The notes: generated by a model not told the origin, from the sequence alone. 64,000 nt of DNA from Mesorhizobium sp. (GCF_004963255.1 NZ_SUGA01000022.1:1-64000); one strand, 5' to 3'. Counted from the stretch's first letter, positions 17,848 through 27,870 are shown. Made by a program: numbers and translations.

Positions 17848-19326
17848 TCAGAGCTTGTCGGCGAGATAGCGCGCCAGGGTCTCGCGCGCGCCGTTCGCCC
17901 ACAGCACCTTCAAAGCGTGGGCGAAGGCCTCGGCGAAGACGGGCGAGCGGCCGACATCGCCATAGATGTCCTCCATTGCCAGCCAGGCCTTCGGATCGTC
18001 CTTCGCCGCTTTGGCGGTGGCCTGCATGCGATCCCAATTGGGATCGTTCGGCTCGATGACGGCGCCGCTGTCGGTGGTGCCGAAGCAGTAACGGCACCAC
18101 AAGGCCGATTCCAGTGCAAGGCCGGCGACGCCCTCGCCCGCCTTCAGCCGGTCGGCAATGGTCGGGATGATGAATTTCGGCTGGCGGTTCGAGCCATCGA
18201 GGCAAAGCCGGCGGATGGTGTCGCCGATCTTGGGATTGGAGAAGCGGCGCTCGATGAGCTGGTAATAGTCCTCCAGATCGGTGTCGGGCACCGGCGGCAC
18301 GGTCGGAATGATCTCGTCATGCTCGAGCTTCGACAGGAAGGCGCGCACCAGCGGCTCCTGCATGCCTTCATGGACGAAATGGATGTCCATCAGGCCGGCC
18401 GGATAGGCTATTGTCGCGTGGCCGCCATTGAGGATGCGGATCTTCATCAGCTCGTAGGGCGAGACATCCTTGACGAACTGCACGCCGACTTTTTCCAGCG
18501 CCGGACGGCCGGCGGTGAAATGGTCCTCCAGCACCCATTGCTTGAACGGCTCGCAGAACACCGGCCAATTGTCCTCCAGGCCGAAATCGTCGGCGAGGAT
18601 CCGGCGCTCGCGGTCGGTCGTGGCCGGCGTGATGCGATCGACCATGCCGTTCGGAAAGGCGACCTTGTCCTCCACCCATGTCGCCAGGTCCTCGTCGATC
18701 AGCCGGGCAAGGCCGATGACGCCGTCCGAGGTGACATGGCCGTTATGGGGGATGTTGTCGCAGGACATGACGGTGAAGGGCACGATGCCGTCGGCGCGCC
18801 GGCGCAGCAGGCCGGCAAGGATGATGCCGAACACGGTTTTCGGTACGGCGCCCGGTTGCGCGTCGGCGACGATGTCGGGATGGGCCGGGTTGAACTTGCC
18901 GGAGGCCGGGTCGATGAAATAGCCGCCTTCGGTGATGGTCAGCGAGACGATCTTGATCGCCGGATCGGCAAGCCGCTCAATGATCGCCGCCGCATCGCCA
19001 GGCGTCAGGAAATCGATCATGGCGCCGGTAACGCGGGCGCTCATATGGCCCTGGTCCTGCTCGACGACGGTGGTCAGCCAGTCCTGTTCCTGTAGCTTGG
19101 AACGGCCGATCTTCTCGCCCTCGAACACGCCGGCGCCGATCAGCGCCCAGTCATGGCCTTCACCGGTGGCGAACAGATCGTCAAGATAAACCGCCTGGTG
19201 CGAGCGGTGGAAGTTGCCGACGCCGAAATGGACGATGCCGGCCTTCAGGGCCGAGCGGTCATATTTCGGACCGGCGACCTTGGCCGGCAGGCTGGCGAGG
19301 TTGGAGGAAGAGAGTTTCACGGTCAT
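17848..19326 (-). CDS. mtlK: mannitol 2-dehydrogenase
   Basis: Polyol-specific long-chain NAD-dependent dehydrogenase, 492 residues, oxidising D-mannitol (often also D-arabitol or sorbitol) to the ketose. The N-terminal Rossmann part includes GIVHFGVGNFHRSHQAVYLDD. The catalytic Lys, Asn and His are visible in KIRILNGGHATIAYPAG. It belongs to the polyol operon with smoS and the smoEFGK transporter, in the same order as the Rhodobacter/Sinorhizobium sorbitol-mannitol operons. A 163-bp gap with a stem-loop separates it from smoS. Confidence 0.92.
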   Translation of the reverse strand: MTVKLSSSNLASLPAKVAGPKYDRSALKAGIVHFGVGNFHRSHQAVYLDDLFATGEGHDWALIGAGVFEGEKIGRSKLQEQDWLTTVVEQDQGHMSARVTGAMIDFLTPGDAAAIIERLADPAIKIVSLTITEGGYFIDPASGKFNPAHPDIVADAQPGAVPKTVFGIILAGLLRRRADGIVPFTVMSCDNIPHNGHVTSDGVIGLARLIDEDLATWVEDKVAFPNGMVDRITPATTDRERRILADDFGLEDNWPVFCEPFKQWVLEDHFTAGRPALEKVGVQFVKDVSPYELMKIRILNGGHATIAYPAGLMDIHFVHEGMQEPLVRAFLSKLEHDEIIPTVPPVPDTDLEDYYQLIERRFSNPKIGDTIRRLCLDGSNRQPKFIIPTIADRLKAGEGVAGLALESALWCRYCFGTTDSGAVIEPNDPNWDRMQATAKAAKDDPKAWLAMEDIYGDVGRSPVFAEAFAHALKVLWANGARETLARYLADKL

Positions 19327-19389
19327 CTCATTTTACCCTTTGGCCGATCTGCAGCCCGACTGTTTACGCCTCCTGAGGAGGGCGAGGAT

Positions 19390-19426
19390 GAGGGGCAACA
19401 TCTGGTGTTCCAGCATGCTGCCCCTC
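19390..19426 (-). repeat. intercistronic stem-loop smoS-mtlK
   Basis: GAGGGGCA (19390-19397) pairs with TGCCCCTC (19419-19426), with an inner CTGG-TGTT-CCAG hairpin. It lies in the 163-bp gap between smoS and mtlK and has no T-run. It could stabilise or process the operon mRNA; function is inferred only from location. Confidence 0.45.
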
Positions 19427-19489
19427 ACCTGCCCCGCGACGCTTGCTCCGGAGGAAAAGAGTGAAGCGCCTCCCCCTCAACTCATCCCG

Positions 19490-20260
19490 TCAGCTCATCC
19501 ATTGACCGCCGTCGACATTGTAGGTCTGGGCGACGATGTATTCGGCCTCGTCGCTGGCGAGGAAAACCGCCATGCCGGCGAGGTCCCCCGGCTTGCCCAT
19601 GCGGCCATAGGGAACGCCTTCGCCGACCAGCCGCTTCTTCTCGCCTTTCGGCCGGTTCTCATATTTGGCGAACAGCGCGTCGACCTGGTCCCACATGTCG
19701 CTGTCGACGACGCCCGGCGCGATGCCGTTGACGTTGATGCGGTGCTTGATGAGGTCGAGCCCCGCCGATTGCGTCAGCGAGATGACGGCGGCCTTGGTGG
19801 CGCAATAGACCGCGACCAGCGGCTCGCCGCGCCGGCCTGCCTGGCTTGCCATGTTGATGATCCTGCCGCCCTTGCCACGCGCGATCATCGAGCGGGCGGC
19901 GGCCTGCAGCATGAACAGCGTGCCGGCGACATTGACCGCGAACAATTTTTCGTAGCTCGCCCTGGTGATCTCGACGATCGGCGCCAGGTCGAAGATCGCG
20001 GCATTGTTGATCAGCACGTCCAGCCCGCCGGTCTTCGCCTCGACCGCCTTCACCGCCGCCTCGATCGAGGTCTGGTCGGTCACGTCGAGCCGCAGCGCGT
20101 AAGCGGCGGAGCCGATCGCTTTCGCCGTCGCTTGCGCCGCGTCGAGGTCGATATCGGCAATCGCCACCGTCGCGCCTTCGCGCGCATAGGCTTCGGCGAA
20201 GGCCTTGCCGATGCCGCGCGCCGATCCGGTGATCAGCGCCGATTTGCCTTTCAGCCTCAC
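19490..20260 (-). CDS. smoS: sorbitol dehydrogenase (L-iditol 2-dehydrogenase), SDR family
   Basis: Short-chain dehydrogenase of 256 residues that oxidises D-sorbitol to D-fructose (also galactitol in relatives). The cofactor motif TGSARGIG, the catalytic Ser in NMASQAG and the YCATK Tyr-Lys pair are all present. The GTG at 20258-20260 is chosen as start because the product then begins VRLKGKSALITGSARG, as in Rhodobacter SmoS, and GAGGA precedes it. A longer frame to 20293 adds eleven unlike residues. It lies 10 bp after smoK. Confidence 0.9.
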   Translation of the reverse strand: MRLKGKSALITGSARGIGKAFAEAYAREGATVAIADIDLDAAQATAKAIGSAAYALRLDVTDQTSIEAAVKAVEAKTGGLDVLINNAAIFDLAPIVEITRASYEKLFAVNVAGTLFMLQAAARSMIARGKGGRIINMASQAGRRGEPLVAVYCATKAAVISLTQSAGLDLIKHRINVNGIAPGVVDSDMWDQVDALFAKYENRPKGEKKRLVGEGVPYGRMGKPGDLAGMAVFLASDEAEYIVAQTYNVDGGQWMS

Positions 20261-20270
20261 TGTCCCGTCC

Positions 20271-21275
<1,005 letters not shown>

Positions 21276-21320
21276 GGTTTCCTCCCGGGGATGGTCTTGG
21301 TCGTCCGCCGCGTGGGCGTT

Positions 21321-22145
21321 CTACTTCACGGCACCAAAGGTCAGGCCGCGCACCAGCTGCTTCTGGCTGAACCAGCCCATGATCAGGATCGGTGCGATCG
21401 CCAGCGTCGAGGCCGCCGAGAGCTTCGCCCAAAACAACCCTTGAGGACTGGAGAAGGAGCTGATGAAGGCCGTCAGCGGCGCGGCGTTGGTGGTGGTGAG
21501 CCGGATGGTCCAGAACGCCTCGTTCCAGGCGAGGATGATGTTCAAGAGCATGGTCGAGGCAATGCCGGGAACAGCCATCGGCGTCAGCACATAGATGATC
21601 TCGTTCCACAGCGAGGCGCCGTCCATGCGCGCCGCCTCCAGGATCTCGCCTGGGATCTCGCGGAAATAGGTGTAGAGCATCCAGACCACGATCGGCAGGT
21701 TGATCAGCATCAGCATGACGGTGAGGCCGATGCGGCTGTCGAGAAGCCCTGAGTCTCGGAAGATCAGGTAGATCGGGAACAGCACCGCGACGGCCGGCAT
21801 CATCTTGGTGGAGAGCATCCACATCAGGATGTCCTTGGTGCGCTTGCTCGGCGAAAACGCCATCGACCAGGCCGCCGGGACGGCGACGATGAGCGCGAGA
21901 ATGGTCGAGCCGACCGACAGCAGCACCGAATTGAAGAAGAACTTGAAGTAGCCGCTCTGCTGCTGGACCTCCGAATAGCTCTCGAAGGTTCCGGACGGGA
22001 TCAGGTTGAAGCCCTGGATCGCCTCCTGCTCCGACTTGAAGGAAGTTATGATCGTATAGAGGATCGGAAAGAAGATCAGCAGGGCGACGATCCAGGCCGC
22101 GGCCGTGGCGATTGTCTTGTGCTGGGTGGTGACTGCGCGGGCCAT
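21321..22145 (-). CDS. smoG: sorbitol/mannitol ABC transporter permease
   Basis: MalG-type permease, 274 residues, about six membrane segments, EAA loop EAARMDGASLWNEIIYVLTP. The start at 22145 is preceded by AAGGGAGGATAAG, a strong ribosome-binding site. The frame stays open upstream inside smoF, but that part is not coding. Paired with smoF. Confidence 0.9.
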   Translation of the reverse strand: MARAVTTQHKTIATAAAWIVALLIFFPILYTIITSFKSEQEAIQGFNLIPSGTFESYSEVQQQSGYFKFFFNSVLLSVGSTILALIVAVPAAWSMAFSPSKRTKDILMWMLSTKMMPAVAVLFPIYLIFRDSGLLDSRIGLTVMLMLINLPIVVWMLYTYFREIPGEILEAARMDGASLWNEIIYVLTPMAVPGIASTMLLNIILAWNEAFWTIRLTTTNAAPLTAFISSFSSPQGLFWAKLSAASTLAIAPILIMGWFSQKQLVRGLTFGAVK

Positions 22146-22156
22146 CTTATCCTCCC

Positions 22157-23029
22157 TTATTTGTCGAGGTTCTTGCCGACGGCGCGCATAGCGAAGAAGG
22201 CAACGATGTTGGCGAGAATGACGGCGATCACGCCACCGGCGGAGGCCTGGCCGATTTTGAACTCCAGCAGCGCCTTCTGGTAGACGAGGAAAGGCAGGTT
22301 GGTGGAGGCGTAGCCCGGGCCGCCATTGGTGGTGACCAGGATCTCGGCATAGATCGAGAGCAGGAAGATCGTCTGGATCAGGATGACCACGGTGATGGCG
22401 CGCGACATGTGCGGCAGCGTCAGATACCAGAACCGGCTGAGGAAGCCGGCGCCGTCCATCTCGGCCGCCTCCTTCTGCTCGCCGTCGAGCGACTGCAAGG
22501 AGGTGAGCAGGATCAGCGTGGCGAAGGGCAGCCACTGCCAGGCGACGATCAGGATGACGGCGGTCAGCGGATGCTGGCCGAACCAGTCGATCGGCTGGGC
22601 GCCGAAGAAGCGCGCAATGTCGGCGAAGACGCCGTATTGCGGGTGCATGATCATGTTCTTCCAGACAAGCGCCGCGACCGGCGGCATGACGAAGAACGGC
22701 GAGATGACCAGGATGCGCACGATGCCCTGGCCCCAGATCGGCTGATCGAGCAGCATCGCCAGAAGGATGCCGCCGACCACGGTGATGACCAGCACGCTGA
22801 CGACGATGGTGAGCGTGTTGAGGATCGAATAGAGGAAGGCCGGATTGGAATAGAACAGCGCGTAATTGGAGAAGCCGACGAAGCCGTCACGCATCGGGTT
22901 CAGCGGATTGTATTGCTGAAACGAGAACCAGAGCGTGAACAGCAGCGGCACGATCATCCAGACGAACAGCAGGATCACCGATGGCGCCATCATGAAGCGG
23001 GCAAGCGAACGGGTTTGTTGAGTAGCCAT
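22157..23029 (-). CDS. smoF: sorbitol/mannitol ABC transporter permease
   Basis: MalF-type permease, 290 residues, with EAA loop EAAEMDGAGFLSRFWYLTLP and about six membrane helices. The ATG at 23029 is preferred over the GTG at 23038, because GGGAGGG is 8 bases from the ATG and would touch the GTG. It ends 11 bp before smoG and begins 144 bp after smoE, with a strong hairpin in that gap. Confidence 0.9.
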   Translation of the reverse strand: MATQQTRSLARFMMAPSVILLFVWMIVPLLFTLWFSFQQYNPLNPMRDGFVGFSNYALFYSNPAFLYSILNTLTIVVSVLVITVVGGILLAMLLDQPIWGQGIVRILVISPFFVMPPVAALVWKNMIMHPQYGVFADIARFFGAQPIDWFGQHPLTAVILIVAWQWLPFATLILLTSLQSLDGEQKEAAEMDGAGFLSRFWYLTLPHMSRAITVVILIQTIFLLSIYAEILVTTNGGPGYASTNLPFLVYQKALLEFKIGQASAGGVIAVILANIVAFFAMRAVGKNLDK

Positions 23030-23098
23030 GACGGTCACCCTCCCAAAGTCAGCCGGATTTTCAGAGTTGCGCCCAGAACCTTCCCGGTTTTGAAGAGT

Positions 23099-23126
23099 GG
23101 CCGCCCGAACTGGGTTTCGGGCGGCC
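23099..23126 (-). repeat. stem-loop between smoE and smoF
   Basis: GGCCGCCCGA (23099-23108) is a perfect 10-bp complement to TCGGGCGGCC (23117-23126), with an 8-base loop. There is no T-run on the transcribed strand. Such hairpins between a binding-protein gene and its permeases commonly protect the upstream mRNA or attenuate downstream expression, giving excess binding protein (known principle; inferred here). Confidence 0.65.
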
Positions 23127-23173
23127 CCTTGCCGGCCATGATGGGCGACCGGCGTTCGGCACCGGGAGGAGCC

Positions 23174-24484
23174 TTACTTGATGTAGCCGCCTTCGGTCAT
23201 CGCCGCGGTGGCTGCGTCCTGGGCCTGCTTGAGGGCGTCGTCGACGCTCGACTGGCCGGCAAGGGCGGCCGAGAAGAGCTGGCCGACGGTGGTGCCGAGA
23301 CCCTGGAATTCAGGAATGGCAACGAACTGCACGCCGACATAGGGCACCGGCTTGACGGTCGGATGCGTCGGGTCGGCGGCGTTGATGGAGTCCAGCGTCA
23401 TCTTCGCAAAGGGCGCCGCCTTCTGGTACTCCGGATTGGCGTAGAGCGAGGAGCGCGTTCCAGGCGGAACATTGGCCCAGCCTTCCTTCGAGGCGACCAG
23501 CTCGGCATAGTGCTTGCTGGTTGCCCAGGAGACGAACTTCTCGGCGGCATCGGCCTTCTGGGTGCCGGCGGGGATCGCCAGCGACCAGGCCCACAGCCAG
23601 TTGCCGCGCTTGCCTAGGCCGTTGTCGGGCGCCAGCGCATAGCCGACCTTGTCGGCGACCTGCGAGGCCTTCGGATCGGAGACGAAGGACGCCGCGACGG
23701 TGGCGTCGATCCACATGCCGCACTTGCCCTGCTGGAACAGCGCCAGGTTCTCGTTGAAGCCATTTGACGAAGCGCCTTCCGGGCCGTCGGCCTTCATCAG
23801 GTCGACATAGAACTGCAACGTGTTCTTCCACTCGGGCTGATCGAACTGCGGCTTCCAGTTCTCGTCGAACCAGCGGGCGCCGAAGGAGTTCGACATGGCG
23901 GTGAGGAAGGCCATGTTCTCGCCCCAGCCGGCCTTGCCGCGCAGGCAGACGCCGTTCACGCCATTGGCGCGGTCGGTCATCTTGTCGGCGGCCTGCTTGA
24001 TGAATTCCCAGGTCGGCGCGTCGGGCATCTTCAGGCCCGCCTTCTCCATCAGGTCCTTGCGGTACATGACGAAGGAGCTTTCGCCATAGAAGGGCGCGGC
24101 ATAGAGCTTGCCGTCGACCGACAGGCCGCCGGCGATGGCCGGGATGATGTCCTTGACGTCATAGTCGTCGCCGAGCTTGTCGAGCGGCAGCAGCCAGCTC
24201 TGCTTGGCCCAGATCGGAACCTCGTAGGTGCCGATGGTCATGACGTCGTACTGGCCGCCCTTGGTGGCGATGTCGGTGGTCACCCGCTCGCGCAGCACAT
24301 TCTCTTCAAGCGTGACCCAGTTGAGCTGGATGTCGGGGTTGGCCTTGGTGAAGTCGTCCGTCAGCTTCTGCATGCGGACCATATCGCCATTGTTGACGGT
24401 GGCGATGGTGATGGATTCGGCATGCGCGGCGAAAGCGAGGGCGCTGGCCGACAACAAGCCCAGGGTGAGCGTGCGAAGTTTCAT
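23174..24484 (-). CDS. smoE: sorbitol/mannitol ABC transporter substrate-binding protein
   Basis: Periplasmic CUT1 binding protein, 436 residues, with a signal peptide (MKLRTLTLGLLSASALAFAA, cleavage near AHA-E). The start at 24484 has GGGAGGA 5-11 bases upstream; the open frame further upstream has no such site. The mature region begins ITIATVNNGDMVRMQKLTDD, as in rhizobial SmoE. First gene of the polyol operon, which has a dyad-rich promoter directly upstream. Confidence 0.9.
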   Translation of the reverse strand: MKLRTLTLGLLSASALAFAAHAESITIATVNNGDMVRMQKLTDDFTKANPDIQLNWVTLEENVLRERVTTDIATKGGQYDVMTIGTYEVPIWAKQSWLLPLDKLGDDYDVKDIIPAIAGGLSVDGKLYAAPFYGESSFVMYRKDLMEKAGLKMPDAPTWEFIKQAADKMTDRANGVNGVCLRGKAGWGENMAFLTAMSNSFGARWFDENWKPQFDQPEWKNTLQFYVDLMKADGPEGASSNGFNENLALFQQGKCGMWIDATVAASFVSDPKASQVADKVGYALAPDNGLGKRGNWLWAWSLAIPAGTQKADAAEKFVSWATSKHYAELVASKEGWANVPPGTRSSLYANPEYQKAAPFAKMTLDSINAADPTHPTVKPVPYVGVQFVAIPEFQGLGTTVGQLFSAALAGQSSVDDALKQAQDAATAAMTEGGYIK

Positions 24485-24526
24485 CAAATTCCTCCCATAA
24501 ACCAAGATGAGCATTTGCCTTGGCTT

Positions 24527-24560
24527 TGAGCAATTACTCACTTGGAGTGATTTATGTCAA
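24527..24560 (-). promoter_or_regulatory. smo operon promoter with overlapping operator dyads
   Basis: On the minus strand a TTGACA -35 (complement of 24555-24560) is followed 17-18 bases later by a weak -10 (TAATTG). The spacer holds two overlapping inverted repeats: TCACT-TGG-AGTGA (24538-24550) and TGAG-CAATTA-CTCA (24527-24540). A repressor or activator bound here would overlap polymerase contacts. The nearby SorC-type regulator is the likely ligand-sensing partner (inference). Confidence 0.55.
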
Positions 24561-24658
24561 GGCGGATTCGATGCTGCAGCGCAGCAGAAATGACGGCACG
24601 TGACGCCAGCCGGCGACATGACCGGGCATGCTGGAAGGGAAGCTAGAGGTGGACTCGC

Positions 24659-25567
24659 TTACGCGCAGGCGATCTCGGCGAGGATCCAGTCGCGGAAGGC
24701 GCGGATCTTCGGCACGTTGCGGCGCGCCGTCGGATAGACCAGCCAGTAGGCGTGTCCGTCATCACCCACGAGATCGAAAGGCTGGATCAGGCGGCCGTCG
24801 GCGATCTCGCTCTTGAACAGCGCCCTGGTCAGGATCGCCACGCCATGGCCGGCCATTGCCGCGTTCGCCTCATAGGCCTGCGCGCCCATGCTGGAGCCCG
24901 GCCGCTTGGCGAGATCATGGCCGGTCACGCCGGCGGCCTCGAACCATTGCGACCACCAGACGTCGCCGGGGTCGAGGATCGGCAGGCGCAACAGATCCGC
25001 CGGTTCTTTGACGCCGCCTATGCTCGCCGCGAGCTTGGGGCTCAGCATCGGCGTGAAGTCGGCGTCGAGCAGTTTGTGCGCCTCCAGGCCCGGCCATTTG
25101 CCGCCGCCGGAACGGATGGCGAGGTCGACATCCTCGCGCGCGAAATCGGTCAGGCGGCTCGACGTGTCGAGCCGCACGGCAAGGGCCGGATGGGCAATCT
25201 GGAATGAGCCCAGATGCTGGGCCAGCCAGTTCGAGGCGAAGGTCAGCACGGTGGTGACGCAGAGCAGTCCGTCGGCGCCGCCGCGCGCCGCGGCATAGGC
25301 CTGACCCAGGATGGAAAAGGCTTCGCTGACGGCGGGCGCCAGGCGCTGGCCGGGTCCGGTCAACTCGATCTGCTTCGGCCGACGCAGGAACAGCGGCGCG
25401 CCGATGCGCTCCTCCAGCAGCTTGATCTGGTAGCTCGCGGCCGCCTGGGTCATGCCCAATTCCTGCGCCGCCTTGGTGAAGGACAGGTGCCTAGCCACCG
25501 CTTCGAACACCCGGATCGCCTGCAGCGGCGGCAGCGGCGCAAGCTGCGGAGGGGTCAGATCGGGCAT
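24659..25567 (-). CDS. LysR-family transcriptional regulator (GcvA-like)
   Basis: A 302-residue LysR regulator. The helix-turn-helix is at about residues 18-75 (AIRVFEAVARHLSFTKAAQE, then MTQAAASYQIKLLE), with a standard effector domain after it. It ends 175 bp upstream of smoE on the same strand and is divergent from the DUF1127 gene at 25668. Its target cannot be told; the divergent small gene or the polyol operon are possible. Confidence 0.87.
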   Translation of the reverse strand: MPDLTPPQLAPLPPLQAIRVFEAVARHLSFTKAAQELGMTQAAASYQIKLLEERIGAPLFLRRPKQIELTGPGQRLAPAVSEAFSILGQAYAAARGGADGLLCVTTVLTFASNWLAQHLGSFQIAHPALAVRLDTSSRLTDFAREDVDLAIRSGGGKWPGLEAHKLLDADFTPMLSPKLAASIGGVKEPADLLRLPILDPGDVWWSQWFEAAGVTGHDLAKRPGSSMGAQAYEANAAMAGHGVAILTRALFKSEIADGRLIQPFDLVGDDGHAYWLVYPTARRNVPKIRAFRDWILAEIACA

Positions 25568-25667
25568 AAGGCCTCCTTATGGGTCATGATCGAGGTTTAA
25601 TTGGAAGCACGAACCCGCCAGACCGATATTTGGGATCAACGATCAATCCAGTTCAAGGCTGACGATC

Positions 25668-25853
25668 ATGGTCACGGTACAGGAAAAACTCGTTTCCACT
25701 CCCGCACGCGGCTGGTTTTTCACGCTGGTACGGGAATTTGCAAGGGTTTCGGGCCGCAGGCGCGGCTACATCGACGTTCGCGAACTATCCGAGCATCTGC
25801 AGCGCGACATGGGTTTTCTCGACGGCAACGACCCGCGCGGCCCCTCGCAATAG
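25668..25853 (+). CDS. DUF1127 small protein
   Basis: A 61-residue protein ending in a DUF1127-like segment (RRRGYIDVRELSEHLQRDMGFLDGN) that resembles the usual LSDHxLRDIGL pattern. Small Arg-rich DUF1127 proteins in alphaproteobacteria are linked to RNA turnover, phosphate and carbon stress, and often sit next to LysR genes, as here: the divergent LysR starts 100 bp away. No signal peptide or membrane segment is visible. The role here is unknown. Confidence 0.7.
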   Translation: MVTVQEKLVSTPARGWFFTLVREFARVSGRRRGYIDVRELSEHLQRDMGFLDGNDPRGPSQ

Positions 25854-25873
25854 CCGGCTTCTTTTATGGGCCA

Positions 25874-26830
25874 TCAGCCGGCAAGCAGGGCTTCGGCCGT
25901 CCGCTCGTCTGTGACGAGGCCATTGACCAGCCGGCGGTTGACGGCGGCCAAAATGCCCGGCAGCTTGCGGTCGCCCATGGCCAAGGCGATGACCAGCGAT
26001 TTTTCCCGCGATGGCAGCGCGGCGGACGACACGCGGTCGTTGGTGATGCCCTCGATCATGCGGCCTTCGCGGTCAAACACCCAGCCGACGATCTCGGCGA
26101 TGCCGCCGGCCTTCTGCAGCGCCTTCAGCTCGCTTTCGGAAATGAAGCCGTCCTCATAGAGCGGCGCCTTGGGTCCGAGATCGCCGATGCCGACAAAGGT
26201 GACATCGGCTTCCGCGGCCAGCGCCAGCGTCGGCTGGATCATCGGCTGGTTGAGCAGCATCTCGCGCTCTTCCGGCGAGGAGGCGATGACCGGCAGCGGC
26301 ATCGGGAAGGACCGCGCCTTGACGCGGTCGGCCATGGTGAAGATGACGTTGTAGAAGGCGGCCGAGCCGTCGGGCGAGATGTTGCCGGTCAGGGACACGA
26401 CCTTGTGCTGCGGGCAGTCCATCGGCGGCAGCTGCTCGATCGCCGCCTTCAGCGTGCGCCCGGTGCCGATCGCCATGACGATGGGGGCTTCGGAGCGCAG
26501 CCGGCGCTCGATCTCGGCGGCGGCCGCCTCGGCGATGCCGATGGTCGTCGAATTCGAGGTCGGGTCGCTCGGCACCACCTCGACAAGGTCGAGCGCGAAA
26601 CGTGATTTCAGCCGCGCGGCGAGGTCGAGGCAGTTGGCGATCGGGTGGTCGACCCGCACCTTGATCAGCCCTTCGGACATCGCCAGCGACACCAGCCGCT
26701 GCGCCGTCTGCCTGGAGATGCCGAGCTTGGCGGCGATCTGGTCCTGCGTGTTGCCGGCAACATAATAAAGCCAGCCGGCGCGCGCAGCGTCATCCAACCT
26801 GGTGCTGCCGGTTTCCTGTCGCAAACTCAC
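25874..26830 (-). CDS. SorC/DeoR-type sugar-binding transcriptional regulator (SmoC-like)
   Basis: A regulator of the SorC family with an N-terminal helix-turn-helix (YYVAGNTQDQIAAKLGISRQ) and a large phosphosugar-isomerase-like effector domain (VMAIGTGRTLKAAIEQLPP, then VVSLTGNISPDGSAAFYNVI). The GTG at 26828-26830, preceded by GGGAGGCAGGAC, gives 318 residues. An alternative start at 26872 would add 14 residues. It lies near the smo operon, as SmoC does in Sinorhizobium (remembered), and is the best candidate for polyol-responsive control. Confidence 0.82.
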   Translation of the reverse strand: MSLRQETGSTRLDDAARAGWLYYVAGNTQDQIAAKLGISRQTAQRLVSLAMSEGLIKVRVDHPIANCLDLAARLKSRFALDLVEVVPSDPTSNSTTIGIAEAAAAEIERRLRSEAPIVMAIGTGRTLKAAIEQLPPMDCPQHKVVSLTGNISPDGSAAFYNVIFTMADRVKARSFPMPLPVIASSPEEREMLLNQPMIQPTLALAAEADVTFVGIGDLGPKAPLYEDGFISESELKALQKAGGIAEIVGWVFDREGRMIEGITNDRVSSAALPSREKSLVIALAMGDRKLPGILAAVNRRLVNGLVTDERTAEALLAG

Positions 26831-27038
26831 GTCCTGCCTCCCCGCCCGCAAGAATGCTGAAACGGGCGCCATAGCTTACAGCGAATATGCCGGCGCGCAA
26901 TTGTCTATCGAAAGAGCAATTGCTTGGGCGCCCTACAGGCCTCCAACAGGTCTGCCGTCTCGCGCCGAACCATTTGCCGACGGGACGGTTTATCTCGGGC
27001 TGGAAACCGATTAAGGGGATCGCCGAAGGGAGCCGCGC

Positions 27039-27671
27039 ATGACGCCGAAAGCCGTTTTCTGGGATATGGACGGGACGCTGGTCGACAGCGAGCCGTTGCA
27101 TGAGGCAGCGCTTGTGGCGGCGCTGCGCAGCGTCGGCATCGCCCCGCCGCACGATCTGCACGAGCGGGTGCTGGGCATCGCGGCATGGCCGGTCTACGAG
27201 ATGCTGCGCGACGAATTCGGCCTCGACCTGCCCTTCGACGACTGGATCGTGCGCAAATACGATCACTACCTGCCGCTGGCCGAAACGCTGAAGCCGCGCC
27301 CCGGCGCGATCGAGGTGTTCACCGAATTGCGCGCGCTCGGTGTCGAGCAGGCGGTGGTGTCCAATTCCGACCGGCTGATCGTCGACGCCAATCTGCGCGC
27401 CGTCGGCCTCACCTATCCGGGCATGATGACGGTCAGCCGCAACGACGTGATCGACGGCAAGCCGCTGCCCGAACCCTTCCTGCGCGCCGCTTACCTCGCC
27501 GGCGTCGACCCGGCGGATGCTTTCGCCGTCGACGACAGCCTGACGGGCGCCATGGCCGGACTGGCTGCCGGCATGAAGACGCTCTTCTGGCCGGAAGCGC
27601 CGATGGAGGGCCCGGCCGGGGCGATTGTGATCAACAGCGCCGAGGAATTGCGGGCGCAGTTGGGGCTCTGA
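27039..27671 (+). CDS. HAD-family hydrolase (phosphatase)
   Basis: A 210-residue HAD hydrolase of subfamily IA with WDMDGTLVDSEPLH (motif I), VVSNSDR (motif II), a lysine in DGKPLPEPF (motif III) and FAVDDSLTGAMAG (motif IV). It resembles 2-deoxyglucose-6-phosphate or beta-phosphoglucomutase-like phosphatases. GGGGATCGCCGAAGGGAG precedes the ATG. It stands alone, divergent from the SorC-type regulator. Substrate unknown. Confidence 0.85.
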   Translation: MTPKAVFWDMDGTLVDSEPLHEAALVAALRSVGIAPPHDLHERVLGIAAWPVYEMLRDEFGLDLPFDDWIVRKYDHYLPLAETLKPRPGAIEVFTELRALGVEQAVVSNSDRLIVDANLRAVGLTYPGMMTVSRNDVIDGKPLPEPFLRAAYLAGVDPADAFAVDDSLTGAMAGLAAGMKTLFWPEAPMEGPAGAIVINSAEELRAQLGL

Positions 27672-27699
27672 GAAAATAGCCAACCGAGGCGCTGGTCGA

Positions 27700-27870
27700 C
27701 CCCCCACTCCGTCTCGGCTTCGCCGAGCCACCTCTCCCCCGATCGACGGGGCAGAGGAAAGGGGCCAAGCTTCTTGCCCGCCAACGCTCGTCCAGCAACG
27801 CTCCATTCCTTTCCCTCCGGAGGGGGAAAGGTGGCGCTGCGAGGCAGCGACGGTTTGGGGGAACCACGTG
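27700..27870. repeat. intergenic hairpin repeat (CTCGGC-TTC-GCCGAG type)
   Basis: The stretch CTCCGTCTCGGCTTCGCCGAG (27707-27727) followed by CCACCTCTCCCCC is repeated in inverted orientation at 48525-48552. A second hairpin, CTTTCCC-TCCGGA-GGGGGAAAG, lies near 27810-27832 and is followed by TGGCGCTGCGAGGCAGCGACGG. This fills most of the 269-bp gap between the HAD gene and the convergent aldolase-family gene and may serve as bidirectional transcription end. Confidence 0.6.

Noticed and set aside
19327..19489. Rho-independent terminator between smoS and mtlK
   Set aside because: The stem-loop has no T-run and the genes on both sides belong to one pathway, so readthrough is expected.
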